DNA from: Closterium sp. NIES-65
Taxonomy: Eukaryota; Streptophyta; Zygnematophyceae; Desmidiales; Closteriaceae
Length of the DNA stretch: 64,000 bases
Assembly (NCBI GenBank): GCA_948144175.1
Contig: CANXME010000095.1
Location: 1,426,001-1,490,000, forward strand
Direction: 5' to 3'
Positions 9,877 through 18,001 of this stretch are shown piece after piece. The notes under the pieces were generated by a model. The model was given only the letters and a program-made list of their open reading frames with translations, was not told where the DNA came from and did not search any database. Every line of letters begins with the position of its first letter. Position 1 is the first letter of the stretch. The position numbers and the translations under genes are program-made.

Positions 9877-10761
9877 TGGTATAGAGCTAGGTCCCTCCAG
9901 GACCGAATTTTTTTTTTTGGGCCCACCGAAGCGCGCCCCGAGGCGCGCCCTTTTTTTGTTTTAGCGACCCTTCGGGTCGCCCTCTCCCCTGCGGCCCCGC
10001 CGCCTGCCCCTTACGCGGCCCCGCGCTGGCCCCTTACGCGGCCCTGCGCCGCCGGCTCCTACGCGGCCCCGCGCCGGCCCCTTACGCGGCTCCGAGCCGG
10101 CCCCTTACGCGGCCCTGGGCCGCCGGCTCCTACTCGGCCCCTTACGCGGCCCCGCGCCGGCCTCCTTCTCGGCCCCGCCGCCGGCCTCCTACACGGCCCG
10201 CCGCCGGCCTCCTACTCGGCCCGCCGCCGGCCTCCTACACGGCCCCGCCGCCGGCTCCTACTCGGCTCCGCCGCCGGCCTCCTACACGGCCCGCCGCCGG
10301 CCTCCTACACGGCCCGGCCCCGGCTCCTACTCGGCCCGCCGCCGGCCTCCTACTCGGCCCGCCGCCGGCCTCCTACACGGCCCCGCCGCCGGCTCCTACT
10401 CGGCCCCGCCGCCGGCCTCCTACTCGGCCCGCCGCCGGCTCCTACTTGGCCCTACCGCCGGCCCTACCGCCGGCCTTGTCCCGGCCCCGCCACTGCACTG
10501 CAGCCGAGCCGCCCAGCAGCAGCCGAGCCGCCCAGCAGCATCCGAGCCGCCCAGCAGCAGCCGAGCCGCCCAGCAGCAGCCGAGCCGCCCAGCAGCAGCC
10601 GAGCTGCCCAGCAGCAGCCGAGCCGCCCAGCAGCAGCCGAGCCGCCCCGCAGTAGCCGAGCCGCCCCGCAGTAGCCGAGCCGCCCGGTACCTGAGCAGCC
10701 CGAGCCGCCTGCTGCTGACCTACCCGACTCTCCCATCCCGGTGAGACTTTCAGCTGCTGCT
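9877..10761 (+). other. C2 primer site and GC-rich leader
   Basis: The primer site TGGTATAGAGCTAGG follows the LTR directly (9877-9891). An A/T run and then imperfect repeats follow: CGGCCCCTTACG-type and CCGCCGGCCTCCTAC units to about 10480, and GCCCAGCAGCAGCCGAGCC units to about 10690. No coding signal is seen. Its counterpart in C1 uses the same sort of units. Confidence 0.75.
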
Positions 10762-13700
10762 ATGGCTACCCCCAATGTTCTCACTTTTGACGCTGAGGGG
10801 AGGGCCATTGACTTTGCCGTCTGGGTCGAGGATCTGCAGCTGTACTTACTGTGTGATGCGGTAGATGAGGTCTCTCTCTTTGACTTTGTCTCTGGCGCTG
10901 TCCCTGCCCCGCCTGCTGATGCTGACTCTGCCGTTCGCTCCAAGTGGGCGACCCGCGATGCTGCTGCACGTCTTGCTGTGCGTCGCCACCTCCCTTCCTC
11001 TGAGCGTGCCCACTTTAGTCAGTGCAAGACCGCTCAGGCCTTGTACGACGCTGTAGTTGCGCGCTACTCCTCCCCTTCCTCCGCTACCCTTAGCCGCCTC
11101 ATGCTACCGTTTCTCTTCCCTGACCTCGCTTCCTTTCCCACTGTCGCTGACCTCGTTACCCACCTCCGCGCTAGTGACACCCGCTACCGCGCTGCCCTTC
11201 CTGCTGAGTTCCGCGCTGCGAACCCTCCTCCCATGTACATCACTCTCTACTTTCTCGTCACCCGTCTTCCTGAGTCCCTTCGTGTCGTTAGGGACCAGTT
11301 TCTCTCTGTCTGTCCCACCACTCTCACTGTCGACCTCCTTGAGGAGTCCCTGCTAGCGGCTGAGAAGAGTATTGTCGCTGTAGGGGCCTCTCGGGGTGAC
11401 CCTCGCACCCCCATCTTTGAGGGGTGTGGTCCCTCCCCCCTGCTGCCCTCTGTCGCCTCTGCCGCTGCGGCCGACCTCGTTGGTTTTGAGTCGGTCGGCG
11501 CGGCGTCTGCCCCCAGTGGCAGACGCCGCACTGGCAAGGGCAAGGGGGGCAAGGGAGCGGGTGGAGCCAGAGGGGGCGGTGGAGGAGGCGGTGGGGGTGG
11601 AGGGGGGAGTGGGGGTGGCGGAGGGGGTGGTGGCGGGAGTGGAGGTAGTAGTGGCGGCGGTGGAGGCGGAGGTGGCGGCGGAGGTGGTAGCGGAGGAGGC
11701 GGTGGGAGCGGTGGGAGCGACGGTCCTGGTGGGGGAGGTGGCGGTGGCGACGGGGGTAGCGGTGGAGGCGGGGGTGGCGGTGGAGGAGGGGGTCGGAGTG
11801 GCTCGTCCCAGCGGAGCAGCTCTGGGGGTGGTCAGCGCCAGCAGCAGCAGCAGCAGCAGCCACAGCAGCAGCCGCAGCAGCAGCAGCGCTCTCGCACCGT
11901 CCCCGGCCCTCAGCAGCTCCGTGAGTGGTACTTGCAGCGTCAGCGCGGTGGTGCGCTTGGTCCCTGCCCCTACGTTCTTCGCACTGGTGACCGTGCAGGG
12001 GAGAGGTGTGGAGGCGCCCACACAGCCCGTCGCTGCTTTGGCCGCCTGACCGACGCCTGGCGTCAGCAGTTTCCGGAGGCCGCTGAGATCCCCCGCTGGG
12101 GAGAGCTGTCTAGGGCTGGTGTAGCTATTTATGATCTTGATTTTGATGCTATTCTCTCTGCTATGTATGCTGTGACTGGTAGTGATGAGGATGACTGTTA
12201 CCGGTGTTTCCCGCCCGACCCGGGCATTGGTACTGCCGCGTCAGGTACTAGTGAGGCTGCTGCTCTAGGTGCCAGTGCGTCTGTGCTTTCAGGTACTGGT
12301 GAGTCCGCCCTCTCAGGTACTGTGTCGGCTTCGGCCTCTCACACCTTCACCCTTGACTCTGGAGCGTCTCGCTCCTTCTTTAGGGACCGCACCACTCTCA
12401 CGCCGCTGAGTCGGCCTGTTGCGGTGTCCCTGGCGGACCCCTCTGGGGGGCCTGTCCTGTCTCGCTTCTCCACTGTCCTCCCGTGTCCGGCGGCCCCCTC
12501 TGGCACCCTGACTGGTCTCTACCTCCCCTCGTTCTCGACGAACTTGGTGAGTGGTGCTGACCTCCAGGATGCAGGTGTCCACCAGTTCACCCCTGCTCGT
12601 CAGCGGGTGACCCACTGTACGGAGGCGGATACAGGTCGCCACCTGGCTACGTTTACACGTCGGCCGGGGTCGAGCCTGTACACACTGACCACTGCTTCTC
12701 CTCCAGGTACTGCGTCTGGTAGGGCCCCTTCGTCTGGTCAGGTGTTTGCTGCAGCGTCCAGGTCTGGTCCTGAGTCTGCCCCTTGTTCGTGTCGTCGTCT
12801 GTCTCACGAGACCCTCCTCTGGCACCACCGCCTTGGCCACCCCTCTCTGCTTCGGCTCAGAGGCATGGCCTCGCGGGTCCTTGTGTCTGGTCTTCCCCGG
12901 TCCCTCCCTCCCCTTCCTCCGGGCCCTGGCCCTGCCTGTGTCCCCTGTGTCGAGGGGCGCCAGCGTGCTGTCCCTCACTCCTCCCAGTTTCCTCCGACAG
13001 AGGCCCCGTTGCAGACGCTTCACATGGACGTGTGGGGCCCAGCCCGCGTCCGTGGACAGGGTCAGGAGCGCTACTTCCTGCTAGTGGTTGACGACTACTC
13101 GCGTTACACCACAGTCTTCCCCTTGCGCAGCAAGGGTGAGGTCACTCAGGTGTTGATCGACTGGATCCGCGCAGCTCGTCTTCAGCTTCGGAGAAGCTTT
13201 GGCTCAGACTTCCCTGTCTTGCGTCTGCACTCGGACAGAGGCGGAGAGTTCTCCTCGGCCCTCCTGAGTACCTACTGTCGTGTGCGAGGCATCCGTCAGA
13301 CCTTCACGCTTCCGGACTCACCACAGCAGAATGGGATCGCTGAGCGCCGCATTGGCATGGTCATGGACGTCGCTCGTACGTCCATGATGCATGCGGCTGC
13401 TCCCCATTTTCTGTGGCCGTTTGCGGTCAGGTACGCTGCGCACCAGATCAACCTCCACCCCAGGGTCTCTCGACCGGAGACCTCCCCAGCTCTGTTGTGG
13501 ACGGGGAAGGTTGGCGATGCGTCGGCGTTCCGGGTCTGGGGATCTCGGGCGTTTGTTCGCGACCTGTCTGCGGACAAGCTGTCCCCTCGTGCTTCTCCCT
13601 GCGTCTTCCTCGGGTTCCCCCCCGACGCCCCTGGGTGGCAGTTTTACCACCCCACCTCTCGACGTGTTCTGTCCTCCCAGGACGTCACGTTCGACGAGTC

Positions 13701-16689
13701 GGTACCCTACTACCGCCTCTTCCCCTACCGCACTCCGTCCCTCCCCCCACCCCCCCTCTTCTTGGTTCCAGGTCCCCCCCCAGTAGTCCCCCTCCCCCCT
13801 CAGGGTCCTGCCCCTTCAGGTGTGTCTCAGGTAGACGCGGTCGAGCCTGTCGAGGTCACTGGTGACTCCGGTGCTGCTGCGGGAGCTGAGCCTGGGGGTG
13901 CGGAGTCTAGGGGTGCTGAGCCTGGGGGTGCGGAGTCTGGGGGTACTGGGCCTGGGGGTGCTGAGCCTGGGGGTGCTGAGCCTGGGGGTGCTGTGCCTGG
14001 GGGTGCTGTGTCTGGGGGTACTGAGCCTGGGGGTGCTGAGCCGGGAGGTGCCGAGCCTGGAGGTGCTGTGCCTGGGGGTGCTTCGTCTCACCGGGAGCCG
14101 CTCTCTCCACAGGAGCTGCGTGAGTGGTTTGCCCGGCGCTGGAGGCGTGCCGCTGGTGCTGGTGGTTCTTCGGCTGCGGAGGGCGCTGCTGCCACGCGAC
14201 CTGGCGGTGCTCGTCCTGTGGGTGCTGGAGCTGCTGGGTCTGAGTGTTCTCCTGGAGCTGGTCCTGCTGAGGACGTTGGCGCTGAGCCTGCGGTTGGTGG
14301 TCCGACTGACGGTGCTCCTGGTGCTGCTGCTGGAGGTTCTGGAGCTTCTGGTGGTTCTGCTGGAGGTGCTGCTGGAGTGAGTGCTCCTGCCGGGGGTGCT
14401 GGTGCTGTTCCTGCTGTTTCTGGCGTCGCCGCGCGGCCTCGACCGTACTTCGTTCCGCTCCTGCAGCAGGTTCTTGGTCTTACACCTCCTCCTCCTTCCT
14501 TAGAGGGTCCGCAGCCTGTCCGGTCACAGCCACAGCTACAGCCTGCCTCCCCTTTGCCTGCTCCTTCTCCCTACGCTGGTCCGACTGGAGGTCTTACTGA
14601 GCGTCGTGAGCCTGCGTCTCGTCCTGCGTCGCCTGTTCGTACTGAGCGCGCTAGTGGTCGCGGGTCGCGTCAGCGTCCTCCTCCTGTCCCTGGCACGCAC
14701 CGGATGTCACTGCGTCCGTCCACTGCTCCTCTGCGTGCCCCTTTGCCTTCTCCTCCTGCTTCCTCTCTTCCGGCTCTTGCCGACCCGGAGTCGGACTCTC
14801 TTCGTGCTGCCAGTCCTACTGTCACGCGTCTCCTTGCTACTGCTGTCACTGACCCTTCCTTCGAGTCGTCTGCTGCGTCTGCCCTTGTCACTGAGCTTGT
14901 CGACTTTGCTGCGCGCTGTCGTCTAGACTACGCTGCTCGTCTTGTCGCTGAGTCTGAGTCCGCCTGTCCTCCGTCCGTCGGGGGTGAGTGTGCCCTTGGC
15001 ACGGACGTCCTAGAGGACAGGCAGGAGGAGTTCCAGTGTCTAGCCGCTGCTTCACCTCGTCTCGCGTCTGTACTGCTAGCCCCTGAGGGAGACCCGGATG
15101 CACTAGACATCCCGACTCCGCGTTCTTACGCGGAGGCCGTAGAGGGTCCCTACTCCTCTCAGTGGCAGGCAGCTATGGATGCAGAGATGGCTTCCTGGAA
15201 GTCCACAGGCACCTACGTTGACGCGGTTCCCCCTCCTGGGGCGAACATCGTCAGTGGCATGTGGATCTTCAGGGTGAAGCGGCCGCCGGGCTCGCCGCCT
15301 GTCTTCAAGGCGCGTTACGTGGCTCGTGGCTTCAGTCAGCGGCAGGGAGTTGACTACTTTCAGACCTTCTCTCCCACCCCGAAGATGACCACTCTTCGGG
15401 TGCTGCTGCACATTGCCGCTCAGCGCGACTACGAGCTTCACTCTCTCGACTTCAGCACTGCGTTCCTGCAGGGTAGCCTGCACGAGGAGATCTGGCTGCG
15501 CCGTCCGCCTGGCTTCACTGGGACTTTCCCTCCTGGCACCCAGTGGAGCCTCCGACGGCCAGTCTACGGTCTCCGCCAGGCACCGCGTGAGTGGCACGAC
15601 ACACTGAGGACTACGCTTGCGGCTCTTGGGTTTGCTCCTTCTACTGCTGACCCGTCGCTGTTTCTTCGCACCGACACTTCCCTGCCGCCGTTCTACATCC
15701 TCGTGTACGTCGACGACTTGGTCTTTGCCACAGCGGACACTGCTGGACTCGCCTACGTGAAGTCCGAGCTGCTGAAGAGACACACGTGCACAGACCTGGG
15801 TGAACTGCGCAGCTACCTTGGCTTGCAGATCACTCGGGACAGAGCACGCCGCACCATTACCCTGACTCAGTCACACATGGTGCAGCAGGTCCTTCAGCGC
15901 TTCGGCTTCACGTACTCCTCGCCTCAGGCCACTCCTCTGCCTACTCGCCACTCACTCTCAGCTCTGCCTTCGGATGAGTCCGTAGAGTCGAGTGGTCCGT
16001 ATGCAGAGCTTGTTGGCTGCCTCATGTACCTGATGACCTGCACTCGACCTGACCTTGCATACCCTCTGAGCATCCTTGCACGCTATGTTGCTCCTGGGAG
16101 ACACCGACCAGAGCACATGGCTGCAGCGAAGAGGGTATTGCGCTACCTGTGCAGTACGTCGGGCATGGGGCTAGTGCTTGGAGGGCGGAGTCCAGTGGTC
16201 CTTACTGGGCACGCAGACGCTTCTTGGGCTGACGACCAGGCTACGCAGCGGTCGTCACAGGGTTACACCTTCAGCCTTGGTTCCGGCTCTGTCTCGTGGC
16301 GGTCTACTCGCTCGTCTTCGGTTCTCGGCTCCAGTTGTGAGGCTGAGATCTACGCCGGGGCCATGGCTGCACAGGAGCTTCGCTGGCTCACCTACCTGCT
16401 GACTGACCTTGGAGAGCTGCCTCGTTCTCCTCCAGTGCTGTACGTAGACAACAAGGCCATGTTGGCCTTGTGTCGAGAGCAGCGCTTGGAGCACAGAACG
16501 AAGCACATTGCTCTCCGCTACTTCCTTGCTCGTGAGCTGCAGCAGCGTGGTCAGTTGCGACTTGCTTACGTGGCCTCTGAGGCCAACACTGCTGATGTGT
16601 TCACCAAGGCACTTGCGCCTTGCGACCATCAGCGCTTTTGTACCCAGCTGGGTCTTGTACCTGTCTTGCCTCACTTGCTCTCTTCTTGA
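10762..16689 (+). CDS. Copia Gag-Pol polyprotein of C2, intact (1,975 aa)
   Basis: One uninterrupted frame. I chose ATG 10762 because C1 and C5 start at the same place (MATP or MASP). Order: Gag capsid of the copia UBN2 type (about 1-250); Gly/Ser-rich tract (about 265-350) then a poly-Gln stretch; PQQLREWY module; variant finger C-x13-C-x3-H-x4-C; protease with LDSGAS (Asp532); integrase HHCC zinc finger (LLWHHRLGHPS then CVPC) and catalytic D756, D825, E861; a Gly/Ala/Pro linker with repeats of the form EPGGA and a second QELREWF module; reverse transcriptase with YVDD (1649-1652); and RNase H (GHADASW, SSCEAEIYA, VDNKA). Gag and Pol share one frame, as usual in copia. All catalytic residues I can recognise are present. 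Confidence 0.97.
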   Translation: MATPNVLTFDAEGRAIDFAVWVEDLQLYLLCDAVDEVSLFDFVSGAVPAPPADADSAVRSKWATRDAAARLAVRRHLPSSERAHFSQCKTAQALYDAVVARYSSPSSATLSRLMLPFLFPDLASFPTVADLVTHLRASDTRYRAALPAEFRAANPPPMYITLYFLVTRLPESLRVVRDQFLSVCPTTLTVDLLEESLLAAEKSIVAVGASRGDPRTPIFEGCGPSPLLPSVASAAAADLVGFESVGAASAPSGRRRTGKGKGGKGAGGARGGGGGGGGGGGGSGGGGGGGGGSGGSSGGGGGGGGGGGGSGGGGGSGGSDGPGGGGGGGDGGSGGGGGGGGGGGRSGSSQRSSSGGGQRQQQQQQQPQQQPQQQQRSRTVPGPQQLREWYLQRQRGGALGPCPYVLRTGDRAGERCGGAHTARRCFGRLTDAWRQQFPEAAEIPRWGELSRAGVAIYDLDFDAILSAMYAVTGSDEDDCYRCFPPDPGIGTAASGTSEAAALGASASVLSGTGESALSGTVSASASHTFTLDSGASRSFFRDRTTLTPLSRPVAVSLADPSGGPVLSRFSTVLPCPAAPSGTLTGLYLPSFSTNLVSGADLQDAGVHQFTPARQRVTHCTEADTGRHLATFTRRPGSSLYTLTTASPPGTASGRAPSSGQVFAAASRSGPESAPCSCRRLSHETLLWHHRLGHPSLLRLRGMASRVLVSGLPRSLPPLPPGPGPACVPCVEGRQRAVPHSSQFPPTEAPLQTLHMDVWGPARVRGQGQERYFLLVVDDYSRYTTVFPLRSKGEVTQVLIDWIRAARLQLRRSFGSDFPVLRLHSDRGGEFSSALLSTYCRVRGIRQTFTLPDSPQQNGIAERRIGMVMDVARTSMMHAAAPHFLWPFAVRYAAHQINLHPRVSRPETSPALLWTGKVGDASAFRVWGSRAFVRDLSADKLSPRASPCVFLGFPPDAPGWQFYHPTSRRVLSSQDVTFDESVPYYRLFPYRTPSLPPPPLFLVPGPPPVVPLPPQGPAPSGVSQVDAVEPVEVTGDSGAAAGAEPGGAESRGAEPGGAESGGTGPGGAEPGGAEPGGAVPGGAVSGGTEPGGAEPGGAEPGGAVPGGASSHREPLSPQELREWFARRWRRAAGAGGSSAAEGAAATRPGGARPVGAGAAGSECSPGAGPAEDVGAEPAVGGPTDGAPGAAAGGSGASGGSAGGAAGVSAPAGGAGAVPAVSGVAARPRPYFVPLLQQVLGLTPPPPSLEGPQPVRSQPQLQPASPLPAPSPYAGPTGGLTERREPASRPASPVRTERASGRGSRQRPPPVPGTHRMSLRPSTAPLRAPLPSPPASSLPALADPESDSLRAASPTVTRLLATAVTDPSFESSAASALVTELVDFAARCRLDYAARLVAESESACPPSVGGECALGTDVLEDRQEEFQCLAAASPRLASVLLAPEGDPDALDIPTPRSYAEAVEGPYSSQWQAAMDAEMASWKSTGTYVDAVPPPGANIVSGMWIFRVKRPPGSPPVFKARYVARGFSQRQGVDYFQTFSPTPKMTTLRVLLHIAAQRDYELHSLDFSTAFLQGSLHEEIWLRRPPGFTGTFPPGTQWSLRRPVYGLRQAPREWHDTLRTTLAALGFAPSTADPSLFLRTDTSLPPFYILVYVDDLVFATADTAGLAYVKSELLKRHTCTDLGELRSYLGLQITRDRARRTITLTQSHMVQQVLQRFGFTYSSPQATPLPTRHSLSALPSDESVESSGPYAELVGCLMYLMTCTRPDLAYPLSILARYVAPGRHRPEHMAAAKRVLRYLCSTSGMGLVLGGRSPVVLTGHADASWADDQATQRSSQGYTFSLGSGSVSWRSTRSSSVLGSSCEAEIYAGAMAAQELRWLTYLLTDLGELPRSPPVLYVDNKAMLALCREQRLEHRTKHIALRYFLARELQQRGQLRLAYVASEANTADVFTKALAPCDHQRFCTQLGLVPVLPHLLSS

Positions 16690-16893
16690 CTTTACTTGTA
16701 CTTTGACATATATATACCTGCTCTTGCTTGTCTAGTTTTATATATATGTCTTTACTCCTGCATGTGAACTGGCCTCTGGCCTTGCTCTTGTGCTCGGACT
16801 GTGTGGTGACTTTGTGATCCACCCTGAGCTTGTTTTGCTTTGCTTGACTGGTCTTGTGACCCCTTGTTCTCCCCCACTTTGCCTATGGGGGTG

Positions 16894-17024
16894 TGTCAGA
16901 TTATTATATCTGATGCATGTTTGTAGGCTATAGTGGGGTAGCACATATGGGGTACAGTTTGCTAGGGTTGTATTTGTACCCAACTCTGACTTAGTCAATT
17001 CATTCCTCTGCTCATAGTTTCACA
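16894..17024 (+). repeat. C2 3' LTR (131 bp)
   Basis: It starts TGTCAGATTATTATATC after the polypurine tract and ends TAGTTTCACA, followed by the target duplication GTTAC. Between the stop codon (16689) and this LTR are about 200 nt of 3' untranslated DNA, AT-rich at first. Confidence 0.95.
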
Positions 17025-17029
17025 GTTAC

Positions 17030-17175
17030 CCGCCGAGCCGTGAGGTCGGAGTGCGAAGGTGGCGGGAGGATTGTCGATGCGAGGGTTTGCGAGTGGTAAC
17101 GGTGCTGACTGTGGTGCTACAGTGGTGTACTCGCTGAGCGGGGACGCGAAGTAAGGAAAAGGAATTTTCCTTACA
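17030..17175 (-). repeat. G1 5' LTR, outer part
   Basis: Continuation of the gypsy LTR beyond C2, ending on the plus strand with TTTTCCTTACA. On the minus strand the LTR therefore begins TGTAAGGAAAAT. The gypsy target duplication would start at 17176 (CTTAC) but cannot be confirmed. Confidence 0.6.
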
Positions 17176-17879
17176 CTTACATAACTTTCAGAAAACATTT
17201 CTTCCAGGAGGTATTGACAATTTGGTCGGTCGTCCTGAACTCGATTTAGTCACACACCGCATCAGCGCCTCGGTCTGAACCCGAATTGCGACTCGAGATT
17301 CACCACCCACCTACTCACCAGATTCCAAATTGGCAACGGCTAATTTTTCCTGCAGCTCAGTGCATTCTGGTGGGATGCAAAACGTTTTGTTTTGAATCTA
17401 AAGCGGTTAAGTAGTTCTTGCAGCAGGCCAGTTTTGCTACATCGACGGCTCTCCTCCATCCTTCGCCTTCTCATACGTGCATCGGTGGACGGTAGGGCGA
17501 GGATGTCAGTCAGATAAAAGTCGTGCTTTGCAGTCGTGCTTCGCATGCGACCGATTCCCCCCATCTCAATACTCCACCTCTGTCCTGACTTGTAGGCTGT
17601 AGCTCACTTTCTCCGCTCACTTCCTTCCCCTCCCGTGTTCCTGACTTCCCACAATAAGTCCGTGCCCTCACTCTTCGCCACCAGCCCGTGTTTCATGGCC
17701 ATCTTCTCATCCTTCGCCTCTTCCTTGACTGAAGTTGGTCTAGAACTTAGCATGTGATTGGTCAGATCGGTTGGTTGGCACGTCCCACAGCCCGCAATCT
17801 CAGTTAGCGCTGACAGGAGGTTCTTAGAGCTTATCGTCCGAGCTGTAGGCGCGCCTCGACATGTACGCGGTGTGACTAA
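17176..17879. other. Intergenic DNA between G1 and TBL1
   Basis: No recognisable protein domain or RNA gene. Short open frames on both strands lack family motifs. It should hold the upstream promoter region of TBL1. Confidence 0.5.
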
Positions 17880-17887
17880 TATAAATA
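17880..17887 (+). promoter_or_regulatory. Possible TATA box of TBL1
   Basis: TATAAATA lies about 115 bp upstream of the TBL1 start codon, at a plausible distance for a short 5' untranslated region. Sequence match only. Confidence 0.4.
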
Positions 17888-18001
17888 TTCTGACCAGACT
17901 CGGAAGTTGCTCGGTTGTCGCGCTACGCTGCAAGTTGCCAATCAAGTACCGTCACGTGGCCACTGAAGCTCCACGTGGCTCGTTAGCTACACCTCGATAC
18001 G

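Larger units (their letters stand above)
9746..17024 (+). mobile_element. Complete Ty1/copia retrotransposon C2 (7,279 bp)
   Basis: A full-length element: 131-bp LTRs at both ends, initiator-Met-like primer site, GC-rich leader, one gag-pol frame, and a polypurine tract (CTATGGGGGTG) directly before the 3' LTR. Both outer flanks carry the perfect 5-bp duplication GTTAC (9741-9745 and 17025-17029). I count one mismatch between the two LTRs. It sits in the 5' LTR of G1 and is a candidate for a recently active, autonomous copy. Confidence 0.95.
6870..17175 (-). mobile_element. Decayed Ty3/gypsy retrotransposon G1, host of C1 and C2
   Basis: Minus-strand gypsy element. From high to low coordinate it has a 5' LTR (split by C2), a primer site (about 9540-9554, minus-strand TTGGTATTCAGAGCC), gag, a zinc knuckle, an aspartic protease and reverse transcriptase, then it is cut at 6870 by C1. 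RNase H, integrase and the 3' LTR must lie beyond C1, left of the window. Nonsense codons and frameshifts show it is inactive. Without C2 and one duplication the visible part is about 3 kb. Confidence 0.85.
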
